A stretch of 64,000 bases of DNA from the NCBI GenBank assembly GCA_964019165.1, contig OZ025277.1, positions 7,662,889-7,726,888 of the forward strand, read 5' to 3'. The notes under the pieces are model-generated. The model ran no database searches. It saw only the letters and a program-made list of their open reading frames with translations, and was not told the origin of the DNA. Source of the stretch: Mastigias papua (taxonomy: Eukaryota; Cnidaria; Scyphozoa; Rhizostomeae; Mastigiidae). Of the stretch, positions 41,901 through 53,100 are shown in pieces (positions within the stretch are counted from its first letter, which is position 1; each line of letters begins with the position of its first letter). The position numbers were made by a program, and so were the translations under genes.

Positions 41901-42704
41901 AACTGACAGTACTATGCAAGGGTTACATTTGGCTATAAGCATGTGAGACATACTGCCAAAGTGTATTCTAAGCGTGGTTTCGTAGTGAATTTAGCAGTTA
42001 TAATGTCATATGACTATCAGATCTGTAATCATTGCTGTATTTTCAGTGTTTTCCTACTTGCGTATTTTCGGTCCAAAACAAGCAAAGATGCAATGTGCAT
42101 ATACTGTTGTATGATTAAGATTGAGTGGATGTGCTTTAGTCTCATGTATTAAACGTCTTTTACATCTATGGTTGCATCGATGTCAGTAGTTTAGGCAATG
42201 TTTCCTACTCAAATTAGCGTTAGTCTTTGTGTTTACACTACATACAGCTTGTTTGTGCTCTACAAGTCGTAAAACTGACAGTACTATGCAAGGGTTACAT
42301 TTCACTATAAGCATGTAAGACATACTGCCAAAGTGTATTCTAAGCGTGGTTTCGTAGTGAATTTAGCAGTTATAATGTCATATGACTATCAGATCTGTAA
42401 TCATTGCTGTATTTTCAGTGTTTGCATACTTGCGTATTTTCGGTCCAAAACAAGCAAAGATGCAATGTGCATATACTGTTGTATGATTAAGATTGAGTGG
42501 ATGTGCTTTAGTCTCATGTATTAAACGTCTTTTACATCTATGGTTGCATCGATGTCAGTAGTTTAGGCAATGTCTCCTACTCAAATTAGCGTTAGTCTTT
42601 GTTTTTACACTATATACAGCTTGTTTGTGCGTTAGTAGTCGCAAAACTGACAGTACTATGCAAGGGTTACATTTGACTATAAGCATGTAAGACATACTGC
42701 CAAA

Positions 42705-43075
42705 GTGTATTCTAAGCGTGTTTTCGTAGTGAATTTAGCAGTTATAATGTCATATGACTATCAGATCTGTGATCATTGCTGTATTTCCAGTGTGTGCATA
42801 CTTACGCATTTTAGGCCCAAAACAAGCAAAGATGCAATGTGGATATACTGTTGTATGATTAAGATTGAGTGGTGTGCTTTAGTCTAATGTATTAAACGTC
42901 TTTAACATCTATGGTTGCATCGATGTCAGTAGTTTAGGCAATGTCTCCTACTCAAATTAGCGTTAGTCTTTGTTTTTACACTACATACAGCTTGTTTGTG
43001 CTCTACAAGTCGTAACACTGACACTACTATGCAAGGGTTACATTTGACTATAAGCATGTAAGAGATACTGCCAAA
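42705..43075 (+). repeat. 371-bp monomer: the only length variant seen in the window
   Basis: One base, the A of 'gtggatgtg', is missing at about 42872, giving 'gtggtgtg'. All units before it share one 372-bp phase and all after it share another. The same unit has two further private changes within 50 bp, 'atgtggatat' near 42838 and 'tctaatg' near 42884. The corresponding s unit of the seven-unit duplication (45308) has none of the three, so they arose after that duplication or are local sequence errors. Confidence 0.9.
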
Positions 43076-43863
43076 GTGTATTCTACGCGTGTTTTCGTAG
43101 TGAATTTAGCAGTTATAATGTCATATGACTATCAGATCTGTAATCATTGCTGTATTTTCAGTGTGTGCATACTTACGTATTTTAGGCCAAAAACAAGCAA
43201 AGATGCAATTTGCATATACTGTTGTATGATTACCATTGTGTGGATGTGCTTCAGTCTCATGTATTAAACGTCTTTTACATCTATGGTTGCATCGATGTCA
43301 GTAGTTTAGGCAATGTCTCCTACTCAAATTAGCGTTAGTCTTTGTTTTTACACTATATACAGCTTGTTTGTGCTTTAAGAGTCGTAAAACTGACAGTACT
43401 ATGCAAGGGTTACATTTGACTATAAGCATGTAAGACATAATGCCAAAGTGTATTCTAAGCGTGTTTTCGTAGTGAATTTAGCAGTTATAATGTCATATGA
43501 CTATCAGATCTGTAATCATTGCTGTATTTTCAGTGTCTGCATACTTACGTATTTTAGGCCCAAGACAAGCAAAGATGCAATTTGCATATACTGTTGTATG
43601 ATTACCATTGCGTGGATGTGCTTCAGTCTCATGTATTAAACGTCTTTTACATCTATGGTTGCATCGATGTCAGTAGTTTAGACAATGTCTCCTACTCAAA
43701 TTAGCGTTAGTCTTTGTTTTTACACTATATACAGCTTGTTTGTGCTTTACGAGTCGTAAAACTGACAGTACTATGCAAGGGTTACATTTAACTATAAGCA
43801 TGTAAGACATACTGCCAAAGTGTATTCTAAGCGTGTTTTCGTAGTGAATTTAGCAGTTATAAT

Positions 43864-43873
43864 GTCATATGAC
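43864..43873. other. Palindrome GTCATATGAC in the representative monomer
   Basis: This is a perfect 10-bp dyad symmetry. It is present in most units of zones C and D and in many of zones A and B. The alternative form is ATCATATGTC, in which only the inner six bases remain symmetric. A rare third form, GTCAAATGAC, occurs near 56514 and 63210. Short dyads can bind dimeric proteins or form cruciforms; no specific binding protein can be named from the sequence. Confidence 0.75.
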
Positions 43874-43876
43874 TAT

Positions 43877-43884
43877 CAGATCTG
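43877..43884. other. Palindrome CAGATCTG in the representative monomer
   Basis: This is a perfect 8-bp dyad, three bases downstream of the 10-bp palindrome. It appears unchanged in every unit I read across the window, which makes it one of the most conserved points of the monomer. It contains a BglII site. Confidence 0.75.
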
Positions 43885-44033
43885 TAATCATTGCTGTATT
43901 TTCAGTGTCTGCATACTTGCGTATTTTAGGCCCAAAACAAGCAAAGATGCAATGTGCATATACTGTTGTATGATTAAGATTGAGTGGATGTGCTTTAGTC
44001 TCATGTATTAAACGTCTTTTACATCTATGGTTG

Positions 44034-44041
44034 CATCGATG
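44034..44041. other. Palindrome CATCGATG in the representative monomer
   Basis: This is a perfect 8-bp dyad containing a ClaI site, about 157 bp (centre to centre) from the CAGATCTG dyad. It is changed in a few zone D units: 'ttttatcgatg' near 55190, 55935, 61145, 62265 and 62631, and 'gcgtcgatg' near 58544. Confidence 0.7.
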
Positions 44042-46051
44042 TCAGTAGTTTAGGCAATGTCTCCTACTCAAATTAGCGTTAGTCTTTGTTTTTACACTAT
44101 ATACAGCTTGTTTGTGCTTTACGAGTCGTAAAACTGACAGTACTATGCAAGGGTTACATTTAACTATAAGCATGTAAGACATACTGCCAAAGTGTATTCT
44201 AAGCGTGTTTTCGTAGTGAATTTAGCAGTTATAATGTCATATGACTATCAGATCTGTAATCATTGCTGTATTTTCAGTGTCTGCATACTTGCGTATTTTA
44301 GGCCCAAAACAAGCAAAGATGCAATGTGCATATACTGTTGTATGATTAAGATTGAGTGGATGTGCTTTAGTCTCATGTATTAAACGTCTTTTACATCTAT
44401 GGTTGCATCGATGTCAGTAGTTTAGGCAATGTCTCCTACTCAAATTAGCGTTAGTCTGTGTTTTTACACAATATACAGCTTGTTTGTGCTTTAATAGTCG
44501 TAAAACTGACAGTACTATGCAAGGGTTACATTTGACTATAAGCATGTAAGACATACTGCCAAAGTGTATTCTAAGCGTGTTTTCGTAGTGAATTTAGCAG
44601 TTATAATGTCATATGACTATCAGATCTGTAATCATTGCTGTATTTTCAGTGTTTGCATACTTGCGTATTTTCGGTCCAAAACAAGCAAAGATGCAATGTG
44701 CATATACTGTTGTATGATTAAGATTGAGTGGATGTGCTTTAGTCTCATGTATTAAACGTCTTTTACATCTATGGTTGCATCGATGTCAGTAGTTTAGGCA
44801 ATGTTTCCTACTCAAATTAGCGTTAGTCTTTGTGTTTACACTACATACAGCTTGTTTGTGCTCTACAAGTCGTAAAACTGACAGTACTATGCAAGGGTTA
44901 CATTTCACTATAAGCATGTAAGACATACTGCCAAAGTGTATTCTAAGCGTGGTTTCGTAGTGAATTTAGCAGTTATAATGTCATATGACTATCAGATCTG
45001 TAATCATTGCTGTATTTTCAGTGTTTGCATACTTGCGTATTTTCGGTCCAAAACAAGCAAAGATGCAATGTGCATATACTGTTGTATGATTAAGATTGAG
45101 TGGATGTGCTTTAGTCTCATGTATTAAACGTCTTTTACATCTATGGTTGCATCGATGTCAGTAGTTTAGGCAATGTCTCCTACTCAAATTAGCGTTAGTC
45201 TTTGTTTTTACACTATATACAGCTTGTTTGTGCGTTAGTAGTCGCAAAACTGACAGTACTATGCAAGGGTTACATTTGACTATAAGCATGTAAGACATAC
45301 TGCCAAAGTGTATTCTAAGCGTGTTTTCGTAGTGAATTTAGCAGTTATAATGTCATATGACTATCAGATCTGTGATCATTGCTGTATTTCCAGTGTGTGC
45401 ATACTTACGCATTTTAGGCCCAAAACAAGCAAAGATGCAATGTGCATATACTGTTGTATGATTAAGATTGAGTGGATGTGCTTTAGTCTCATGTATTAAA
45501 CGTCTTTAACATCTATGGTTGCATCGATTTCAGTAGTTTAGGCAATGTCTCCTACTCAAATTAGCGTTAGTCTTTGTTTTTACACTACATACAGCTTGTT
45601 TGTGCTCTACAAGTCGTAACACTGACACTACTATGCAAGGGTTACATTTGACTATAAGCATGTTAGAGATACTGCCAAAGTGTATTCTACGCGTGTTTTC
45701 GTAGTGAATTTAGCAGTTATAATGTCATATGACTATCAGATCTGTAATCATTGCTGTATTTTCAGTGTGTGCATACTTACGTATTTTAGGCCAAAAAGAA
45801 GCAAAGATGCAATTTGCATATACTGTTGTATGATTACCATTGTGTGGATGTGCTTCAGTCTCATGTATTAAACGTCTTTTACATCTATGGTTGCATCGAT
45901 GTCAGTAGTTTAGGCAATGTCTCCTACTCAAATTAGCGTTAGTCTTTGTTTTTACACTATATACAGCTTGTTTGTGCTTTAAGAGTCGTAAAACTGACAG
46001 TACTATGCAAGGGTTACATTTGACTATAAGCATGTAAGACATACTGCCAGA

Positions 46052-49000
46052 GTGTATTCTAAGCGTGTTTTCGTAGTGAATTTAGCAGTTATAATGTCAT
46101 ATGACTATCAGATCTGTAATCATTGCTGTATTTTCAGTGTCTGCATACTTACGTATTTTAGGCCCAAGACAAGCAAAGATGCAATTTGCATATACTGTTG
46201 TATGATTACCATTGCGTGGATGTGCTTCAGTCTCATGTATTAAACGTCTTTTACATCTATGGTTGCATCGATGTCAGTAGTTTAGACAATGTCTCCTACT
46301 CAAATTAGCGTTAGTCTTTGTTTTTACACTATATACAGCTTCTTTGTGCTTTACGAGTCGTAAAACTGACAGTACTATGCAAGGGTTACATTTAACTATA
46401 AGCATGTAAGACATACTGCCAAAGTGTATTCTAAGCGTGTTTTCGTAGTGAATTTAGCAGTTATAATGTCATATGACTATCAGATCTGTAATCATTGCTG
46501 TATTTTCAGTGTCTGCATACTTGCGTATTTTAGGCCCAAAACAAGCAAAGATGCAATGTGCATATACTGTTGTATGATTAAGATTGAGTGGATGTGCTTT
46601 AGTCTCATGTATTAAACGTCTTTTACATCTATGGTTGCATCGATGTCAGTAGTTTAGGCAATGTCTCCTACTCAAATTAGCGTTAGTCTGTGTTTTTACA
46701 CAATATACAGCTTGTTTGTGCTTTAATAGTCGTAAAACTGACAGTACTATGCAAGGGTTACATTTGACTATAAGCATGTAAGACATACTGCCAAAGTGTA
46801 TTCTAAGCGTGGTTTCGTAGTGAATTTATTAGTTATAATGTCATATGACTATCAGATCTGTAATCTTTGCTGTATTTTCAGTGTTTGCATACTTACGTAT
46901 TTAAGGCCCAAAACAAGCAAAGATGCAATGTGCATATACTGTTGTATGATTAAGATTGAGTGGATGTGCTTTAGTCTCATGTATTAAACGTCTTTTACAT
47001 CTATGGTTGCATCGATGTCAGTAGTTTAGGCAATGTCTCCTACTCAAATTAGCGTTAGTCTTTGTTTTTACATTATATACAGCTTGTTTGTGCTTTAAGA
47101 GTCGTAAAACTGACAGTACTATGCAAGGGTTACATTTCACTATAAGCATGTAAGACATACTGACAAAGTGTATTCTAAGCGTGTTTTCGTAGTGAATTTA
47201 GCAGTTATAATGTCATATGACTATCAGATCTGTAATCATTGCTGTATTTTCAGTGTCTTCATACTTGCGTATTTTAGACCCAAAACAAGCAAAGATGCAA
47301 TGTGCATATACTGTTGTATGATTAAGATTGAGTGGATGTGCTTTAGTCTCATGTATTAAACGTCTTTTACATCTATGGTTGCATCGATGTCAGTAGTTTA
47401 GGCAATGTCTCCTACTCAAATTAGCGTTAGTCTTTGTGTTTACATTATATACAGCTTGTTTGTGCTTTAAGAGTCGTAAAACTGACAGTACTATGCAAGG
47501 GTTACATTTGACTATAAGCATGTAAGACATACTGCCAAAGTGTATTCTAAGCGTGTTTTCGTAGTGAATTTAGCAGTTATAATGTCATATGACTATCAGA
47601 TCTGTAATCATTGCTGTATTTTCAGTGTCTGCATACATGCGTATTTTAGGCCCAAAACAAGCAAAGATGCAATTTGCATATACTGTTGTATGATTACCAT
47701 TGTGTGGATGTGCTTCAGTCTCATGTATTAAACGTCTTTTACATCTATGGTTGCATCGATGTCAGTAGTTTAGACAATGTCTCCTACTCAAATTAGCGTT
47801 AGTCTTTGTTTTTACACTATATACAGCTTGTTTGTGCTCTACAAGTCGTAAAACTGACAGTACTATGCAAGGGTTACTTTTGACTATAAGCATGTAAGAC
47901 ATACTGCCAAAGTGTATTCTACGCGTGTTATCGTAGTGAATTTAGCAGTTATAATGTCATATGACTATCAGATCTGTAATCATTGCTGTATTTTCAGTGT
48001 CTTCATACTTGCGTATTTTAGGCCCAAAACAAGCAAAGATGCAATGTGCATATACTGTTGTATGATTAAGATTGAGTGGATGTGCTTTAGTCTCATGTAT
48101 TAAACGTCTTTTACATCTATGGTTGCATCGATGTCAGTAGTTTAGGCAATGTCTCCTACTCAAATTAGCGTTAGTCTTTGTTTTTACATTATATACAGCT
48201 TGTTTGTGCTTTAAGAGTCGTAAAACTGACAGTACTATGCAAGGGTTACATTTGACTATAAGCATGTAAGACATACTGCCAAAGTGTATTCTAAGCGTGT
48301 TTTCGTAGTGAATTTAGCAGTTATAATGTCATATGACTATCAGATCTGTAATCATTGCTGTATTTTCAGTGTCTGCATACTTGCGTATTTTAGGCCCAAA
48401 ACAAGCAAAGATGCAATGTGCATATACTGTTGTATGATTAAGATTGAGTGGATGTGCTTTAGTCTCATGTATTAAATGTCGTTTACATCTATGGTTGCAT
48501 CGATGTCAGTAGTTTAGGCAATGTCTCCTACTCAAATTAGCGTTAGTCTTTGTTTTTACACTACATACAGCTTGTTTGTGCTCTACAAGTCGTAAAACTG
48601 ACAGCACTATGCAAGGGTTACATTTGACTATAAGCATGTAAGACATACTGCCAAAGTGTATTCTAAGCGTGTTTTCGTAGTGAATTTAGCAGTTATAATG
48701 TCATATGACTATCAGATCTGTAATCATTGCTGTATTTTCAGTGTCTGCATACTTGCGTATTTTAGGCCCAAAACAAGCAAAGATGCAATGTGCATATACT
48801 GTTGTATGATTAAGATTGAGTGGATGTGCTATAGTCTCATGTATTAAATGTCGTTTACATCTATGGTTGCATCGATGTCAGTAGTTTAGGCAATGTCTCC
48901 TACTCAAATTAGCGTTAGTCTTTGTTTTTACACTACATACAGCTTGTTTGTGCTTTAAGAGTCGTAAAACTGACAGTACTATGCAAGGGTTACATTTGAC

Positions 49001-50143
49001 TATAAGCATGTAAGACAAACAGCCAAAGTGTATTCTACGCGTGTTTTCGTAGCGAATTTAGCAGTTATAATATCATATGTTTATCAGATCTGTAATCATT
49101 GCTGTATTTTCAGTGTCTGCATACTTGCGTATTTTAGGCCCAAAACAGGCAAAGATGCAATGTGCATATACTGTTGTATGATTAAGATTGAGTGGATGTG
49201 CTTTAGTCTCATGTATTAAACGTCTTTTACATCTATGGTTGCATCGATGTCAGTAGTTTAGGCAATGTGTCCTACTCAAATTAGCGTTAGTCTTTGTTTT
49301 TACACTACATACAGCTTGTTTGTGCTTTAAGAGTCGTAAAACTGACAGTACTATGCAAGGGTTACATTTGACTATAAGCATGTAAGACATACTGCCAAAG
49401 TGTATTCTAAGCGTGTTTTCGTAGTGAATTTAGCAGTTATAATGTCATATGACTATCAGATCTGTAATCATTGCTGTATTTTCAGTGTCTTCATACTTGC
49501 GTATTTTAGGCCCAAAACAGGCAAAGATGCAATTTGCATATACTGTTGTATGATTACCATTGTGTGGATATGCTTCAGTCTCATGTATTAAACGTCTTGT
49601 ACATCTATGGTTGCATCGATGTCAGTAGTTTAGACAATGTCTCCTACTCAAATTAGCGTTAGTCTTTGTTTTTACACTATATACAGCTTGTTTGTACTTT
49701 AAGAGTCGTAAAACTGACAGTACTATGCAAGGGTTACATTTGACTATAAGCATGTAAGACATACTGCCAAAGTGTATTCTAAGCGTGTTTTCGTAGTGAA
49801 TTTAGCAGTTATAATGTCATATGACTATCAGATCTGTAATCATTGCTGTATTTTCAGTGTCTTCATACTTGCGTATTTTAGGCCCAAAACAGGCAAAGAT
49901 GCAATGTGCATATACTGTTGTATGATTAAGATTGAGTGGATGTGCTTTAGTCTCATGTATTAAACGTCTTTTACATCTATGGTTGCATCGATGTCAGTAG
50001 TGCAGGCAATGTCTCCTACTCAAAGTAGCATTAGTATATGTTTTTACACTATATACAGCTTGTTTATGCGTTAATAGTCGTAAAACTGACAGTACTATGC
50101 AAGGGTTACATTTGACTATAAGCATGTAAGACATACTGACAAA
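46052..50143 (+). repeat. Eleven-unit higher-order block, first copy (4092 bp)
   Basis: Unit order: w-like (46052), common (46424), x (46796), p (47168), q (47540), p with 'gtgttatcg' (47912), common (48284), common with 'gctatag' (48656), y (49028), z (49400), z2 (49772). The order returns from 50144 with a local rearrangement. Unit 46796 has the private-looking 'aatctttgc' and 'atttaagg', both also present in its copy at 50888, which confirms common descent. Confidence 0.85.
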
Positions 50144-53100
50144 GTGTATTCTAAGCGTGTTTTCGTAGTGAATTTAGCAGTTATAATGTCATATGACTAT
50201 CAGATCTGTAATCATTGCTGTATTTTCAGTGTCTGCATACTTACGTATTTTAGGCCCAAGACAAGCAAAGATGCAATTTGCATATACTGTTGTATGATTA
50301 CCATTGCGTGGATGTGCTTCAGTCTCATGTATTAAACGTCTTTTACATCTATGGTTGCATCGATGTCAGTAGTTTAGACAATGTCTCCTACTCAAATTAG
50401 CGTTAGTCTTTGTTTTTACACTATATACAGCTTGTTTGTGCTTTACGAGTCGTAAAACTGACAGTACTATGCAAGGGTTACATTTAACTATAAGCATGTA
50501 AGACATACTGCCAAAGTGTATTCTAAGCGTGTTTTCGTAGTGAATTTAGCAGTTATAATGTCATATGACTATCAGATCTGTAATCATTGCTGTATTTTCA
50601 GTGTCTGCATACTTGCGTATTTTAGGCCCAAAACAAGCAAAGATGCAATGTGCATATACTGTTGTATGATTAAGATTGAGTGGATGTGCTTTAGTCTCAT
50701 GTATTAAACGTCTTTTACATCTATGGTTGCATCGATGTCAGTAGTTTAGGCAATGTCTCCTACTCAAATTAGCGTTAGTCTGTGTTTTTACACAATATAC
50801 AGCTTGTTTGTGCTTTAATAGTCGTAAAACTGACAGTACTATGCAAGGGTTACATTTGACTATAAGCATGTAAGACATACTGCCAAAGTGTATTCTAAGC
50901 GTGGTTTCGTAGTGAATTTATTAGTTATAATGTCATATGACTATCAGATCTGTAATCTTTGCTGTATTTTCAGTGTTTGCATACTTACGTATTTAAGGCC
51001 CAAAACAAGCAAAGATGCAATGTGCATATACTGTTGTATGATTAAGATTGAGTGGATGTGCTTTAGTCTCATGTATTAAACGTCTTTTACATCTATGGTT
51101 GCATCGATGTCAGTAGTTTAGGCAATGTCTCCTACTCAAATTAGCGTTAGTCTTTGTTTTTACATTATATACAGCTTGTTTGTGCTTTAAGAGTCGTAAA
51201 ACTGACAGTACTATGCAAGGGTTACATTTCACTATAAGCATGTAAGACATACTGACAAAGTGTATTCTAAGCGTGTTTTCGTAGTGAATTTAGCAGTTAT
51301 AATGTCATATGACTATCAGATCTGTAATCATTGCTGTATTTTCAGTGTCTTCATACTTGCGTATTTTAGACCCAAAACAAGCAAAGATGCAATGTGCATA
51401 TACTGTTGTATGATTAAGATTGAGTGGATGTGCTTTAGTCTCATGTATTAAACGTCTTTTACATCTATGGTTGCATCGATGTCAGTAGTTTAGGCAATGT
51501 CTCCTACTCAAATTAGCGTTAGTCTTTGTGTTTACATTATATACAGCTTGTTTGTGCTTTAAGAGTCGTAAAACTGACAGTACTATGCAAGGGTTACATT
51601 TGACTATAAGCATGTAAGACATACTGCCAAAGTGTATTCTAAGCGTGTTTTCGTAGTGAATTTAGCAGTTATAATGTCATATGACTATCAGATCTGTAAT
51701 CATTGCTGTATTTTCAGTGTCTGCATACATGCGTATTTTAGGCCCAAAACAAGCAAAGATGCAATTTGCATATACTGTTGTATGATTACCATTGTGTGGA
51801 TGTGCTTCAGTCTCATGTATTAAACGTCTTTTACATCTATGGTTGCATCGATGTCAGTAGTTTAGACAATGTCTCCTACTCAAATTAGCGTTAGTCTTTG
51901 TTTTTACACTATATACAGCTTGTTTGTGCTCTACAAGTCGTAAAACTGACAGTACTATGCAAGGGTTACTTTTGACTATAAGCATGTAAGACATACTGCC
52001 AAAGTGTATTCTACGCGTGTTATCGTAGTGAATTTAGCAGTTATAATGTCATATGACTATCAGATCTGTAATCATTGCTGTATTTTCAGTGTCTTCATAC
52101 TTGCGTATTTTAGGCCCAAAACAAGCAAAGATGCAATGTGCATATACTGTTGTATGATTAAGATTGAGTGGATGTGCTTTAGTCTCATGTATTAAACGTC
52201 TTTTACATCTATGGTTGCATCGATGTCAGTAGTTTAGGCAATGTCTCCTACTCAAATTAGCGTTAGTCTTTGTTTTTACATTATATACAGCTTGTTTGTG
52301 CTTTAAGAGTCGTAAAACTGACAGTACTATGCAAGGGTTACATTTGACTATAAGCATGTAAGACATACTGCCAAAGTGTATTCTAAGCGTGTTTTCGTAG
52401 TGAATTTAGCAGTTATAATGTCATATGACTATCAGATCTGTAATCATTGCTGTATTTTCAGTGTCTGCATACATGCGTATTTTAGGCCCAAAACAAGCAA
52501 AGATGCAATTTGCATATACTGTTGTATGATTACCATTGTGTGGATGTGCTTCAGTCTCATGTATTAAACGTCTTTTACATCTATGGTTGCATCGATGTCA
52601 GTAGTTTAGACAATGTCTCCTACTCAAATTAGCGTTAGTCTTTGTTTTTACACTATATACAGCTTGTTTGTGCTCTACAAGTCGTAAAACTGACAGTACT
52701 ATGCAAGGGTTACTTTTGACTATAAGCATGTAAGACATACTGCCAAAGTGTATTCTACGCGTGTTATCGTAGTGAATTTAGCAGTTATAATGTCATATGA
52801 CTATCAGATCTGTAATCATTGCTGTATTTTCAGTGTCTTCATACTTGCGTATTTTAGGCCCAAAACAAGCAAAGATGCAATGTGCATATACTGTTGTATG
52901 ATTAAGATTGAGTGGATGTGCTTTAGTCTCATGTATTAAATGTCGTTTACATCTATGGTTGCATCGATGTCAGTAGTTTAGGCAATGTCTCCTACTCAAA
53001 TTAGCGTTAGTCTTTGTTTTTACACTACATACAGCTTGTTTGTGCTCTACAAGTCGTAAAACTGACAGCACTATGCAAGGGTTACATTTGACTATAAGCA

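Larger units (their letters stand above)
37497..43819 (+). repeat. Zone C: transition units mixing zone B types with s, t and w types
   Basis: Unit order from 37497: w (with v-like 5' part), an m/n-like unit, j, an l-like unit with a substitution cluster, r, s, t, then w, m/n-like, j, k, l, r, r, s, t, w-like. Diagnostic variants: s, 'ctgtgatcattg' with 'tatttccag'; t, 'ctacgcg' with 'caatttgcat'; w, 'attaccattgcg', in the first two copies with 'gttgtgtgatt'. Units 37497-38612 correspond to 40101-41216 (offset 2604 bp). The run r-s-t-w occurs here at 38985 and 42333 and once more at 44936, which links this zone to zone D. Confidence 0.78.
43820..44191 (+). repeat. Representative 372-bp monomer with internal landmarks
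   Basis: This unit is close to the common form and serves as a reference. Landmarks in monomer coordinates: a T-tract at 17-20; a 10-bp palindrome at 45-54; an 8-bp palindrome at 58-65; a 4-bp-stem hairpin 'atac-ttgc-gtat' at about 94-105; 'ttaggc' at about 107 and about 231; an 8-bp palindrome at 215-222; a T5 tract at 270-274 followed by a TATA-like 'ctatatac' or 'ctacatac'; and an A4 tract at 311-314. Hand count of this form gives 132 G+C in 372 bp. A frame open from position 1 stops at TAA 190-192. The sites for BglII (AGATCT), NdeI (CATATG) and ClaI (ATCGAT) each occur once and are nearly universal across units, so each enzyme should cut the array to a 372-bp ladder. Confidence 0.9.
42333..46795 (+). 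repeat. Seven-unit tandem duplication, second copy incomplete
   Basis: Units 42333 (r), 42705 (s), 43076 (t), 43448 (w-like), 43820 and 44192 (common type) and 44564 (r-like) form the first copy. Units 44936 (r), 45308 (s), 45680 (t), 46052 (w-like) and 46424 (common type) repeat the first five, offset 2603 bp because of the short unit. Private changes in the second copy include 'gcatcgatttc' near 45525, 'catgttagag' near 45659, 'ccaaaaagaagc' near 45791 and 'cttctttgtg' near 46339. The block then leads straight into the 11-unit block. Confidence 0.8.
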
